A stretch of DNA of 64,000 nt from CAWGYT01 sp963826795 (GTDB lineage Bacteria; Planctomycetota; Planctomycetia; Pirellulales; Pirellulaceae), in NCBI GenBank assembly GCA_963826795.1, contig CAWGYT010000020.1:62001-126000 (forward strand), read 5' to 3'. Made by a program: the position numbers and the translations under genes. Positions 49,237-59,523 of the stretch are shown piece after piece. The notes below the pieces were generated by a model. That model searched no databases, was not told the DNA's origin, and was given only the letters and a program-made list of their open reading frames with translations. Numbering within the stretch: the stretch's first letter is position 1; every line of letters begins with the position of its first letter.

Positions 49237-52218
49237 ATGAAAACCAAGCTCCCGCTCCATCAGCTCGTCGCGATCGTGGCCCTTAGTGTCGGCGCCGTCT
49301 CATGTCAGGGGGCGGGCTGGGAGCACTCGGCGTCGTTTTACATTTTAACCACTCCCGAGGGTGCCGATCTGCCGGAGACGGCCCGGGTGGAAGGTTTTCC
49401 GTTGCTCTTTCGATTGGACAAGGACTGGTTCGACTTCCGTCAAGCGAAAACAGATGGCGCCGACGTTCGCTTCTTCACGCCGCACGGCACGCCGCTCGCG
49501 TTCCAGATCGAGCACTGGGATCCGGTGGTGGGTTCGGCCGCCATCTGGATCCGGATACCCACAATCAAGGGGAACTCGCACCAGGAAATTCGGATGCGTT
49601 GGGGTCAGCCCGATGCCCAGAGCGAATCGAACGGAGCGGCGGTTTTCAATCACTCGAACGGCTACTTGAGCGTATGGCATCTGGGCACCGAGCCGAAGGA
49701 CGAAGTCAGCTCGCTGGCGCCTGAGAATTTCGGGACAACCGCGACGGCGGGAATGATCGGCCAAGGGCAACATTTCGCGGGGGGCAAGGGGGTCTGCTGC
49801 GGCAACCAGATCGAGACGCTCCCGCTGGGAAATCGTGCTCATAGTACGCAGGCCTGGTTCCGTCCGGAAACGGCGAACGGGCGAGTTCTGGGATGGGGGA
49901 ACGAGAAGGCACAGGGCAAAGTAATCATGCAGTATCGCAGTCCGCCTCACGTCCAGATGGAGTGTTACTTCTCCGACGCAAACGTCGAAGGACAACTTCT
50001 GACGCCGATGCCCGAATGGGTCCATGCGGTCCATACTTATCGGCGGGGAGAATCCCTGCTGTATATCAATGGCCTGCTTGCTGGCGAGGGAAATCCACGA
50101 GCCACTCCGCTTGCCATCGAGCGCCCGGCGAAGATGTGGATTGGCGGATGGTACGACAACTATGACTTTGTGGGTGACATCGACGAGGTGCGGATCTCGA
50201 ATGTGGTTCGCTCGGCCGATTGGATTCGTCTGGAGTACGAAAACCAAAAGCCATTGCAGACACTCGTAGGAACATTCGTGCCGCCGGGAGATGACTTCGA
50301 GGTATCCGCCGATCAGCTCTCACTCGCGGAGGGAACGCGAGTTCAGTTATCCGCAAAGGCCGGCGGTGCGCAGAAGGTCTATTGGATCGTCAACCAAGGA
50401 GCACAAGAATCGATTGTCGCGGCGGATACCTTTCACTTTCAATTCGATGCCGGTCGCGTGTCTGGAAATCAGTCGCTGACGCTCCAGTTCAAAGCGATTT
50501 ACCCCGAGTCCGTCAAATCGCTGAACATTCCGGTGATCGTTAAGGAAGACATCCCTGACCCGGTATTCCGTTTGTCTTCACCTGCGACCTGGGATGGTCG
50601 CTCGACGATCGAAGTGCTGCCCGAGATCGACAATTTGGAAGAAATGCAGGCCAAAGGAGCTGGCAAATTAGCCTATCGCTGGACCGTCTCAGGCCTGGCG
50701 ACGATCAAAGCGATTGCGGACGGGAAACTGATCCTCAAACGAGCTCAAAACAGCGGGGTTCTGACCATTACCGCCACCGTCAGCAATGGCGGCGACACGA
50801 TATCAGCCTCAGCCACGATCGTGGTGCGTGAGCCGATCAAGGACGCGTGGGTCACCCGAATTCCCGACCAAGACGAAAAACCCCTGGACAATCAGTTCTA
50901 CCCACGGGACGACCAGAATCAGGGCACGCTATTCTGCAACGGAACTCTTGAAGACCCCGCCGACTCGGTGTTTCTCAAGGTCTACGCCGACGGCCGGCTC
51001 TTCACGGTCGAGCGTCAGAAACTCGCGGCCGACAAAACTTACGCGTTCACGGCCAAGCTGATGCCCGGCCTGATCAAGTACCAAGTCGAATGCGGTTGCG
51101 AGACGGACGGCGTCGAAAGGATCCTCCATACGGCCAACAATCTCGTCTGCGGCGACGCCTACATCATCACGGGCCAATCCAACGCGTTAGCGACGGATAC
51201 CGACCAGACTTCCCCACCCGAAACAAGCGATTGGATTCGCAGCTACGGGAAACCCGGCCAATCCGATCCGGAAAGCAATCTGTGGTGCAACGCCGTCTGG
51301 AAAGCTCGACCAGGCGAGCGGGCAGAGATCGGCTACTGGGGCATGGAACTCGCGAAGCGGTTGGTCGAGAGTCAGCAGGTTCCGATCTGCATCATTAATG
51401 GTGCGGTCGGCGGGACACGAATCGATCAGCACCAGCGCAACGACCGCGAACCGACCGACTTGAACTCCCTTTACGGGAACTTGCTGTGGCGGGTACGCGA
51501 CGCCAAATTGACGCACGGGATTCGCGCGGTATTGTGGCACCAGGGAGAAAACGACCAGGGAGCGGCCGGCCCGGACGGTGGCTACGGCTGGGAAACGTAT
51601 CAAGAATACTTTCTCGAGATGTCGGCCGGCTGGAAGCAGGATTTTCCAAACGTGCAACGCTTCTACGTTTTTCAGATCTGGCCTAACGCTTGCAGTATGG
51701 GAAACGGAAACGGCGATATGCTGCGCGAAGTACAACGAACCCTGCCTCGGCTCTATTCCCACATGGGCATCATGTCGACCCTGGGAATTCGCCCACCCGG
51801 CGGATGTCACTTCCCGCTGGAAGGCTGGGCACAATTCGCGAGTTCCATTCAGCCGCTCATCGAACGGGATCTCTACGGGAAAGACGTCTCCGGCTTCATC
51901 ACGCCACCGAATTTGGAACGGGCGTTTTATACGAGCGATGCGAAACAAGCGATGGTTCTGGAGTTCGACCAGCCCCTTGTCTGGACGGATGCGCTGTCCG
52001 ACCAGTTCTATCTTGATGGGATCAACGACCAGGTGGCCTCGGGCGTGGTTTCCGGGAACGTGCTTACGCTGAACCTGAAGAAATCCTGCGAGGCGTCGAC
52101 GATCACTTATCTGAAGGAGATGTCCTGGAGCCAAGCAAAGTTACTCAGGGGCGCGAATGGCATCGCCGCGTTGACGTTCTGCAATGTGCCGATTGGTTCG
52201 CAGCCGCCGGCTCCTTAG
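49237..52218 (+). CDS. Secreted DUF2341-LamG-sialate O-acetylesterase-like protein
   Basis: ATG 49237 begins a signal peptide ending in SVGAVSCQG (a lipobox-like Cys is possible). A DUF2341-type domain (FPLLFRLDKDWFDF, IWIRIP) is followed by a LamG/concanavalin-like domain (HAVHTYRRGESLLYINGLLA, IGGWYDNYDFVGDIDEVRIS), Ig-like beta segments, and a C-terminal SASA esterase with GDAYIITGQSNALA (nucleophile Ser), NGAVGGTRIDQH and VLWHQGENDQ. The full frame of 993 residues is intact, unlike many neighbours. It probably binds and deacetylates a complex polysaccharide outside the cell. Confidence 0.85.
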   Translation: MKTKLPLHQLVAIVALSVGAVSCQGAGWEHSASFYILTTPEGADLPETARVEGFPLLFRLDKDWFDFRQAKTDGADVRFFTPHGTPLAFQIEHWDPVVGSAAIWIRIPTIKGNSHQEIRMRWGQPDAQSESNGAAVFNHSNGYLSVWHLGTEPKDEVSSLAPENFGTTATAGMIGQGQHFAGGKGVCCGNQIETLPLGNRAHSTQAWFRPETANGRVLGWGNEKAQGKVIMQYRSPPHVQMECYFSDANVEGQLLTPMPEWVHAVHTYRRGESLLYINGLLAGEGNPRATPLAIERPAKMWIGGWYDNYDFVGDIDEVRISNVVRSADWIRLEYENQKPLQTLVGTFVPPGDDFEVSADQLSLAEGTRVQLSAKAGGAQKVYWIVNQGAQESIVAADTFHFQFDAGRVSGNQSLTLQFKAIYPESVKSLNIPVIVKEDIPDPVFRLSSPATWDGRSTIEVLPEIDNLEEMQAKGAGKLAYRWTVSGLATIKAIADGKLILKRAQNSGVLTITATVSNGGDTISASATIVVREPIKDAWVTRIPDQDEKPLDNQFYPRDDQNQGTLFCNGTLEDPADSVFLKVYADGRLFTVERQKLAADKTYAFTAKLMPGLIKYQVECGCETDGVERILHTANNLVCGDAYIITGQSNALATDTDQTSPPETSDWIRSYGKPGQSDPESNLWCNAVWKARPGERAEIGYWGMELAKRLVESQQVPICIINGAVGGTRIDQHQRNDREPTDLNSLYGNLLWRVRDAKLTHGIRAVLWHQGENDQGAAGPDGGYGWETYQEYFLEMSAGWKQDFPNVQRFYVFQIWPNACSMGNGNGDMLREVQRTLPRLYSHMGIMSTLGIRPPGGCHFPLEGWAQFASSIQPLIERDLYGKDVSGFITPPNLERAFYTSDAKQAMVLEFDQPLVWTDALSDQFYLDGINDQVASGVVSGNVLTLNLKKSCEASTITYLKEMSWSQAKLLRGANGIAALTFCNVPIGSQPPAP

Positions 52219-52566
52219 TGCATTTTCCAGGTGAACAAGTGGAATCGTCGCGGGAGGGCGAAGCTCCTGCTGAGCCTCGGGTGATACTTGCGTCTCGCCA
52301 GGGCTCCGCCGATGTCGAATTTCATAATGACATCATAGTGTCTTGTGACCGGATCTTATGACCGGATCGTGTCCAGTCCCAAGTTGTCATTCGTTGCCGA
52401 CGGCACTGGCGGGACGCCAGGGCCACCCGCGGCCAACGGCATCCGAAACCAAGCACGGCTCGGCGGGAACCTCGGTCGGGACGTTGGCCGCTGGCGATGG
52501 GGCAGGGCGAAGCGTTAGAATCCGGAGTGGAACTTCCCCCCTTTCGACCCGCGGAGACGTGCGACG
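52219..52566. other. Intergenic with REGEAPAEP-type repeat half
   Basis: CGGGAGGGCGAAGCTCCTGC (52250-52269) is half of the inverted repeat found in the 240-bp element. A short duplicated word GTGACCGGATC(TTAT)GACCGGATCGTG lies near 52345-52370. No gene was seen; the guaC promoter is presumably here. Confidence 0.5.
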
Positions 52567-53601
52567 ATGCGTATCGACCATGACCCGAAACTGGACTTCG
52601 ATGACGTCTTGATTCGACCCAAACGCTCTGAAGCCCCCAGTCGATCGGCGATTATCCTCGAGCGGGAGCACCGATTTCTTAACAGCGGCGCAACTTGGAA
52701 AGGAATCCCGATTGTCGCTTCCAACATGGATACGGTGGGCACCATCGCGATGGCGAAATCGCTCGGCCCGACGATGCTGACGTGCCTCCACAAATATTAC
52801 TCGGACGCGACTCTGATCGACTTCTTTGCGGGCCCGCCGGATCAGACCAGCGCTTTTGTTACCGTGGGGATCAAAGACGAAGAGTTCGACCAGTTGAAGC
52901 GGGTTAAGGAACGCGTCGATGTCCGCTTCGTCTGCGTCGATGCAGCCAACGGCTATACGAAATTCTTTGTGGAGCGAGTCAAGCGGGTGCGGGAAGCGTT
53001 TCCCGAACTGACGATCATGGCTGGAAATGTCGCCACACCCGAGATGGTCCAGGAACTTCTGATCTCAGGCGCGGCGGATATCGTAAAGATCGGGATTGGG
53101 TCCGGCAGCGTCTGCACAACTCGCCTCCAGGCGGCCGTGGGTTACCCGCAGCTCTCCGCAATTATCGAGTGTGCCGACGCCGCCCATGGGCTCTGGGGCC
53201 ACGTCTGCGCGGATGGCGGCTGCCGCACGCCTGGGGACGTTGTCAAGGCCTTCGCGGCGGGCGCCGACTTCGTCATGCTCGGCGGCATGTTGGCGGCACA
53301 CGACGAGTGCGAGGGCGAATGGGTCGTGGAGAATGGGAAGCGAGTCAGTATGCGGTTTTACGGGATGTCCAGTCGCACGGCGATGGACAAGTACGCAGGC
53401 GGCCGCAAGGACTATCGCGGCTGCGAGGGAAAAGAGGTCCTCGTCCCATCGAAGGGGCCGGTCAAGGAAACGATTCAGGAGATCACGGGTGGGATCCGCA
53501 GCGCTTGTGCCTACGTCGGTGCCGCTCGCCTCAAGGACCTCTCGAAGTGCACGACCTTCGTGACTTGCCATCGAACCCACAACACGTTCTACGAAACGTA
53601 G
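52567..53601 (+). CDS. guaC: GMP reductase
   Basis: The 344-residue TIM-barrel enzyme of the IMP dehydrogenase/GMP reductase family has no CBS domains. It contains FDDVLIRPKRS, SNMDTVG, the catalytic-Cys loop GIGSGSVCTTR, ADGGCRTPGDV, MLGGMLAAHDE, FYGMSS and GGIRSACAYVGA. Length and motifs fit GuaC, which deaminates GMP to IMP with NADPH for purine salvage. ATG 52567 follows GGAGACG. The gene stands alone and intact. Confidence 0.92.
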   Translation: MRIDHDPKLDFDDVLIRPKRSEAPSRSAIILEREHRFLNSGATWKGIPIVASNMDTVGTIAMAKSLGPTMLTCLHKYYSDATLIDFFAGPPDQTSAFVTVGIKDEEFDQLKRVKERVDVRFVCVDAANGYTKFFVERVKRVREAFPELTIMAGNVATPEMVQELLISGAADIVKIGIGSGSVCTTRLQAAVGYPQLSAIIECADAAHGLWGHVCADGGCRTPGDVVKAFAAGADFVMLGGMLAAHDECEGEWVVENGKRVSMRFYGMSSRTAMDKYAGGRKDYRGCEGKEVLVPSKGPVKETIQEITGGIRSACAYVGAARLKDLSKCTTFVTCHRTHNTFYET

Positions 53602-53745
53602 TCGGCGGCCGCGATGGCACGCCGGAATGATGTGCAGCAGCGGGGCGATGAGCGAGGAGTATTTCGTAGCACAATTCGCGGCGAGTCAGGGACGATCGAG
53701 AACGAGGCAAGGCTCTCGTTCGAAGCACACGATCTTGACGCGGGA

Positions 53746-54786
53746 CTAGCGAGCGGAAGTGGCTTCGGACGCTGGGCTAGGTTCGGCGGCTTCTTCCGTT
53801 TGTCGCAGGACCTTCTGCACTTCGCGGTGATTCAGCCAATAGAAAACGACCCCAATGCTCGCCACGATCAGAGTCGTGGGCCGAAACAGGATGGCGATCA
53901 GAATCCCGCGTCCCTGGGCATCGGGTGGACTCAACAGATCGTAAAGGTAAGTCAGGGCCAGCTCAAACGTGCCCAGACCCGCAGGCGCGATCGGGAGCGC
54001 TCCGGCCACACAGGCCAAGGGACTGATCACAAAGTGATCCAGCAAGGTCGGAGTCTGAGGGTAGATTGAGCGAGCGATTAGAAAAATGCCCACAGCCAGC
54101 AACGAGTGAATCATCAAACTCATCAGGCCCACCGTAAACAACACCCGAGGCTGTCGCTGGTAGAGACGCAGCGCGCTGAGTCCCTTCGCGAACAGTCGTC
54201 CAACGAGGGGGATTTCGGTCAGTCGGTAGGCGAGAGGGCTATTGGCGATGCTTGGCGTCAGCGCGAGGATGATGACGATCCCGCCAACGATTGTGAGCAG
54301 ATACGTCATCTTGGCAATCGCGGCCACTTGATCGTTCATGGCCCCCACATTCGAAGCGAGCAGCGCAAGTGTCGTCATCACGAGTAGGCCATACAGCCCA
54401 CAAGCTCGATCCACCATGATCGTGGCCACGGCGGCAGCGCGCCGGTCAGATCGCTCGCGGGCAATGAACACCGCCTTGAATAGGTCCCCGCCCACCTGGC
54501 CGAGCGACACGAAGCTAAACAGCTGACCGAGAAAACCCAACCTGAGCGTATCCATGAGCCGGATGCGAATCATTAGCGCTCTGAGCAATTGGTGCCAGCG
54601 GAAGATCGACGTGAGGTGCGCGGCGAGAATGCAGGCGAAGGCAGCAAACAGGAGGTCAATGCGGACTTCCCCGTCACGCAACGTGCGGATTGCCTCGGGA
54701 TGTTCATTCCACACGTGGTGACAAAGCCAGACGACGAGGGCCAGCGGCACAACGATCTTTAAAAGTCCGATCAATCGATTCGTCAA
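53746..54786 (-). CDS. LPG-synthase-like (UPF0104) integral membrane protein
   Basis: The TTG at 54786, preceded by GCGGAG at suitable spacing, starts the homologous part (TNRLIGLLKIVVPLALVVW). The frame is open further upstream, but that sequence looks non-coding. There are about eight membrane helices with family features FRWHQLLRA, LGQLFSFVSLGQVGGDLFKA (resembling the flippase/LPG_synthase_TM signature), ERSDRRAAAVATIMVDRACG and PIAPAGLGTFELAL. Relatives transfer lysine to phosphatidylglycerol or flip lipids, but the soluble acyltransferase domain of MprF is absent. Substrate unknown. Confidence 0.8.
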   Translation of the reverse strand: MTNRLIGLLKIVVPLALVVWLCHHVWNEHPEAIRTLRDGEVRIDLLFAAFACILAAHLTSIFRWHQLLRALMIRIRLMDTLRLGFLGQLFSFVSLGQVGGDLFKAVFIARERSDRRAAAVATIMVDRACGLYGLLVMTTLALLASNVGAMNDQVAAIAKMTYLLTIVGGIVIILALTPSIANSPLAYRLTEIPLVGRLFAKGLSALRLYQRQPRVLFTVGLMSLMIHSLLAVGIFLIARSIYPQTPTLLDHFVISPLACVAGALPIAPAGLGTFELALTYLYDLLSPPDAQGRGILIAILFRPTTLIVASIGVVFYWLNHREVQKVLRQTEEAAEPSPASEATSAR

Positions 54787-55178
54787 CGCTGTCGCTCCGC
54801 GAAAGTGGGCTCGTAGATCCGGAGATGACGACGAATCGGCGCGAGCCGCCCCGCTTCGTGCGCATGCCGACGCGACCACAAACTCTTCTGCGACATGTCG
54901 CCAGACGCAACCAGCACAAGTCGTCGTCGTAACGCCGATCCCCCACCAACGCCGGGAGACACCGTTGACACCAGTATACTCACAGACTGGTTCAATTGGC
55001 AGATCGAAGGTCAACGAGACCGCCCGTCCCACGTGTGAATCGCTGGTTTCACGACCCATGAGAATCGCGTACGAGAACTCATCGACCCAGGGGCGCAACA
55101 AAAAGGCCGTTGAGAGGAAGGCCTTGAAATATCCAACGACACCAAAGCGATCCGCGATGAGTTCCGAGCGCGGTCGTC
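54787..55178. other. Intergenic, nothing recognised
   Basis: The minus-strand frame open through here (to 55215) lacks family features and is treated as chance extension. The region holds the upstream sequence of the membrane-protein gene and the 3' flank of the PEP-CTERM gene. Confidence 0.4.
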
Positions 55179-55882
55179 TTAGGACCCAAACCATCCCTGG
55201 AGACGTTGACGGCAAACCGTTCCGGCCGCGGCGATCAGTCCAACAAAGAGCACCAGCAGCCCGGCCGATGGTTCCGGCACCGCGGTAATCGACGCGCCGT
55301 TAAAAATCGGCTGAATAGGGTTACCGGGGACGTCGTTGTCGAAGGCCCCATCAAAACCAGCGTTGAAGAAGCCTGCGGTTATGTTCGCGATTCCGGAACC
55401 GACCAAAGTAAAGTCGATGCTTCCGATCGTAAACGTCGCCGGGTCTGTCGGACCCGGCGAGAAGAGTGCGACAGCAGCAAAGGAAGAAACCTGGCCCTTC
55501 GAGGGATCACCCATCAACTCTTCCGTCACTGACAGCGCCTGGGCCAGGTGATCTCAAACCCAGGGGGCAGGAATTCGGTGGCTGCCGCAGTCGAGCCCGT
55601 TGGGTTGGTGTTTAACGGCACAGTGTCGTACTGGACAGAAACTGCATATGAGCTTACGCTCGTCGCGGCCGATGGGTTACCTGCGAGGTTCAAGCCATCA
55701 ATTGAACCGATGATATCCACGGTGAAATTCTCGCCGATGCCAACCACGCGCGAAGACTGAATTCCGTCCGTCAAAGGATCTGCGTCAATACTGACAACAA
55801 AGTCGGCTCGCGCTTGATGGGCAAGTAGCGTCGACAAGACCACGACCACTGCACAACTGATCCCTCGCCACGATGACATCAC
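55179..55882 (-). CDS. PEP-CTERM sorting-domain protein, one frameshift
   Basis: From ATG 55882 a signal peptide (MMSSWRGISCAVVVVLSTLL) precedes FVVSIDADPLTDG...VQYDTVPLNTNPTG...LPPGFEI. Near 55540 the frame moves one base and continues HLAQALSVTEELMGDPSKGQ...FTIGSIDFTLVGSG to AVPEPSAGLLVLFVGLIAAA and a basic tail. The shape is a cohesin/PEP-CTERM-like secreted protein of about 233 residues. Either frame alone would lack an end or a signal, so the shift is probably a sequencing error or a recent mutation. Confidence 0.7.
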
Positions 55883-56207
55883 CGAAAATACTCCTGCGGC
55901 GGGAGCCCGCTCTAGCTAAACACGACTGCTGCACGACGTAACCATTAAGCAGATAATAACCACCCGCAACGACCGCGTAAAGCAACTTAGGAAAATAGAC
56001 CTCCAATCGCCTTAGTTGGCGCCCGCCGCGTGTAAGCCTTTCGTTACACACCCCCCCTCCGGTGAGTTCTTGCGACGAGCGAACCTCTCCGGGATCCGAA
56101 ATCTCCCCGGCCCCGAAAACGCCTGGACAGCAAGAAGGTCCGGGGATCGAGTCAGTCGCCACCGCGTCCTATGTTTTTCTGGAATCCTACATAAGGAGCG
56201 ACATGCG
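55883..56207. other. Intergenic between divergent genes
   Basis: Contains AAGGAG at 56193-56198, the ribosome site of the M48 gene. The AATAACC-rich stretch near 55940-55970 may contain promoters for both directions. No other feature was seen. Confidence 0.4.
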
Positions 56208-57628
56208 ATGCGCGATTTCTTCGAACGGCAAGACGTCTCACGGCGCCTCACCGGACGACTCGCGGTAATTCTCGCCGGAGCGGTATTGAGCACGGTGTTG
56301 GCAACCGCGGTCGTTTTGGCCGGAGTGGCGACGATCCTCGGCCTAATCCAGTTTTCCATGACGACCCGCATGGAAGTGGACACGAACTACTGGATTGATG
56401 CTTTTACGACTCGGCTCTACCTCGCGACATTCGTCACGGGTGTCATCGTGATCGGCGTGGTCGTTCACAAGACGTGGCGAGCCCTGGACTCGGGGGCGCC
56501 GAGCTGGCGCGACAGATGGGTGGAATGCGCGTCATGGCGGTCAACCACGATCCCAAGTATCGCCAGCTGATCGATGTGGTCGAAGAGCTGGCGATCGCCG
56601 CGGGCGTCCCGGCGCCGAAAATTTTCGTACTCGAGCACGAAAAGGGAATCAATGCCTTTGCGGCTGGGACCGAGCCCAAGGATACTGTCGTCGGCGTCAC
56701 GCAAGGTGCCCTGGATCATCTCGATCGCAGCCAGCTTCAGGGCGTGCTGGCTCACGAGTTTAGCCACATTGTCAATCGGGACGTGCGCATCAACGTCCAG
56801 GCGCTCGGAGCCCTGCAAGGCATTGAGGCAATCGCTTCGGCCGCGAAGTACTTGCTGCGGATGGGCGTCACGTATGGAGTCAATGGGTCGCCGGTCGCGA
56901 CAGCGTTTGGATATGCGTTGTGGCCCGTGGGCCAAATCGGTGTGCTGTTCGGATCACTCGCGAAGATGGGCCTCAATCGCCAACGCGAGTACTTGGCCGA
57001 TGCCGCAGCGGTTCAGTTTACACGGTACCCCGAAGGGCTCAGCTCCGCACTCAAACTCATCGCGGCCCATGCCCGTGATGGAGCGCTCGAGTCGGACGTC
57101 GCCCAGAATGCAAGCCACCTGTTCTTCGCCGAAGGAATCTCGCCGCAGGGAGGCCTCTTGAGTTCGCATCCTCCCATTGAAGAGCGGATTCGCCGACTCG
57201 ACCCGGAGTGGGACGGTGAGTTGCCACTCGCTTTGCCCGCCGGTGTGGCGAAACTCATCGAACCGGAAAACAGTGTCAACGCGGACGACCACGCCGAAGC
57301 GTACGCCATGGGCACACCCGCCGCCGTCGCTCACAACTGCGAGGCGGTGATCCCAGCGACGCGGACACGACCGCACGTTGCACCGTCGGTTCTTCCGGAG
57401 GCGAGAGGCGACGCCGCAGGATTCGACGACGCGGGATTCGACGACGCAGGAGACAGTGGTATTTCCGAAGCAGACAAACAAGCCTTCCTGGAATCCCTGG
57501 CGTCCGTCAGGGCCTCAAATTCACTGGGGAATTACAATCCCCAGGAAACCCACTGGCCGACACTCGCAGTCACCGCGGTCGCGGTTCTTTGCGCCGCAGC
57601 CGCCTTCACCTGGTTCACCTCACGATGA
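56208..57628 (+). CDS. M48-family membrane metallopeptidase, one frameshift
   Basis: The ATG at 56208 follows AAGGAG with 9-base spacing. Two N-terminal membrane helices (LAVILAGAVLSTVLATAVVL and LATFVTGVIVIGVVVH) precede a frame change near 56495, where a run of five G would need six. The continuing frame reads GGAELARQMGGMRVMAVNHD and holds the zinc site HEFSH (LQGVLAHEFSHIVNRDVRIN) with the third ligand in QREYLADAAAV. A C-terminal membrane helix ends it. The total is about 473 residues. HtpX-like proteases degrade or process membrane proteins; this variant has an extended C-terminal linker with a GFDDAGFDDAG repeat. Confidence 0.8.
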
Positions 57629-57690
57629 GCGACAAGTCAGCTCAAAGGGCGCTAGGGCTGTGTCACAGCTGAATGTTGGGGTGCGTTGGG

Positions 57691-57761
57691 AAAAGGGGTC
57701 AGGTCCCACAAGCCGGAACGGCCCTTCGGGTGCTTCGCACTTTTGGGACCTGACCCCTTTT
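57691..57761. repeat. 71-bp hairpin with the MITE-like terminal sequence
   Basis: A perfect 18-bp inverted repeat (AAAAGGGGTCAGGTCCCA and complement) encloses 35 bp. The outer 11 bases, AAGGGGTCAGG, equal the termini of the 153-bp elements. The terminal T-run could also make it act as a transcription terminator after the M48 gene. Confidence 0.8.
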
Positions 57762-57903
57762 CGCAACCCGTCGTCGGTGAGATAACGGCGGCTGGATGCT
57801 CCATGCGCGGGTGGCGGGAATGCCTCCCGCGGGAGGGCCTCTTTCCGAGACACGGATGCGACGCGACTTAATCGTGGCGGAGGTGCGCCGCAAGGAGACC
57901 GCG

Positions 57904-59517
57904 GTGAATATCGGAACCTCGTATAAACAACACAAGATTACGGGAAGCTATGACGTCATCGTCATTGGCTCGGGTATTGGTGGGCTCGGCGCCGCCGCGT
58001 TGCTTGCCAAGCACGCCGGTAAACGAGTTTTGGTTCTCGAACGTCACTACACTGCCGGTGGCTTCACGCATACCTTCCATCGATCGGGATACGAGTGGGA
58101 CGTGGGGGTTCACTATATCGGTCAGGTCCTCGATTTGGACTCGTCGCTGCGACAGCTGTTCGACGACGTCACGAATGCCAAGCTCGCATGGGCGGACATG
58201 GGCGATGTCTACGACCGGGTGGTCATTGGCGATGACACTTACGATTTCGTCAAAGGCAAGGATAACTTTCGCCAAAGACTCAAGGAGTATTTTCCTTCCG
58301 AGCAGCGTGCGATCGATCGCTACCTCGCGGAGTTAGATGCAACCGTCCGCCGAGCTCAGCTGTATTTCACGGAAAAATGCCTCCCCGTATTCGCGTCGCG
58401 ATTGGTGGGTGGCCTGATGCGCTGGCCGCTCTTGAGAAAGGCACAACGGACCACCCTCGAGACACTCTGCGCCCTTACCGACAACCGGAGATTGATGGGT
58501 GTTCTAACTGGCCAGTACGGAGACTATGGGCTGCCGCCCTCCAAGAGCAGTTTCTTTATCCACGCACTCGTAACGAGCCACTACCTTGAAGGCGGCGCCT
58601 ATCCCGTCGGCGGTGCTTCGCGTCTTGCGACCACTATCCTGCCCGTGATCGAGAATGCCGGTGGCGCGGTCTACACCAACGCCGAAGTGACGCAAATCCT
58701 TGTCGAGACCGATCGCGCCGTCGGGGTTCGCCTGGCCGACGGGAACGAGCTTCGAGCCCCCATCGTCGTCAGCGATGCGGGAGCGTCCATTACCTTTCGA
58801 CAACTTCTGCCCGAGGCGCCGCGTTCGAGTTACGGTTTCGATAGGATGCTTGAGCGGCAAAGTGATTCGCCCGCCCATCTCTCGCTTTACATCGGATTGA
58901 AGCAAACGGCGGCCGAGCTTGGGCTTGGTAAGGCAAATCTCTGGATCTATCCCGACCACGACCACGATCGGAATTTGGCACAATTCAACGCCCACCCGAA
59001 CGCACCGCTGCCGGGCGTTTACATCTCGTTTCCATCGGCCAAAGACCCCGACTTTGAGAGACGGTATCCGGGCCGAGCCACCGTAGAAGTGATCAGCATT
59101 GCCCCGTACGCCTGGTTCGAAAAATGGGAGGGGACCGCTTGGAAGAAACGCGGAAACGATTACGAGGAACTCAAGGACCAACTTAGCGAAAGACTGCTTG
59201 AGCATTTGTATGCGCACTGTCCTCAGATCGAGGGACGAATCGACCACCTCGAGCTTTCGACGCCTCTGTCAACGCACCACTTCGCAGGCCACCCTAGAGG
59301 CGCGATCTACGGCCTGGCAGCAACGCCGGCCCGCTTTCAGGAGCGATGGTTGCGCCCCCAAACTGCGATCCGAAACCTCTACCTCACCGGCACCGACATC
59401 TGTACGCTGGGCGTCGCCGGTGCCCTGAGCGGCGGAATGCTGACGGCAGCCGCGATCATGGGCCGCAACGTGCTTGGCCTCGTTACCAAGGGCGCCGAAG
59501 CGGCGCGGTCTCGCTAG
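57904..59517 (+). CDS. RetSat/CrtI-like FAD-dependent oxidoreductase
   Basis: GTG 57904 is chosen because AAGGAG lies 6 bases upstream. The 537-residue protein has an FAD Rossmann loop VIVIGSGIGGLGAAALL...VLVLERH, the RetSat/phytoene-desaturase block AGGFTHTFHRSGYEWDVGVH, SHYLEGGAYPVGGASRLA, and a C-terminal LYLTGTDICTLGVAGALSGG FAD segment. Relatives saturate or isomerise carotenoid or retinoid double bonds. No carotenoid cluster is adjacent, so the substrate is open. Its stop is 6 bp before the nested tandem array. Confidence 0.85.
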   Translation: MNIGTSYKQHKITGSYDVIVIGSGIGGLGAAALLAKHAGKRVLVLERHYTAGGFTHTFHRSGYEWDVGVHYIGQVLDLDSSLRQLFDDVTNAKLAWADMGDVYDRVVIGDDTYDFVKGKDNFRQRLKEYFPSEQRAIDRYLAELDATVRRAQLYFTEKCLPVFASRLVGGLMRWPLLRKAQRTTLETLCALTDNRRLMGVLTGQYGDYGLPPSKSSFFIHALVTSHYLEGGAYPVGGASRLATTILPVIENAGGAVYTNAEVTQILVETDRAVGVRLADGNELRAPIVVSDAGASITFRQLLPEAPRSSYGFDRMLERQSDSPAHLSLYIGLKQTAAELGLGKANLWIYPDHDHDRNLAQFNAHPNAPLPGVYISFPSAKDPDFERRYPGRATVEVISIAPYAWFEKWEGTAWKKRGNDYEELKDQLSERLLEHLYAHCPQIEGRIDHLELSTPLSTHHFAGHPRGAIYGLAATPARFQERWLRPQTAIRNLYLTGTDICTLGVAGALSGGMLTAAAIMGRNVLGLVTKGAEAARSR

Positions 59518-59523
59518 CCGCGG

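Noticed and set aside
53746..55215. Extended start of the LPG-synthase-like protein at 55215
   Set aside because: The extra ~143 residues have no membrane or family features, while TTG 54786 has a good ribosome site at the start of the homologous region.
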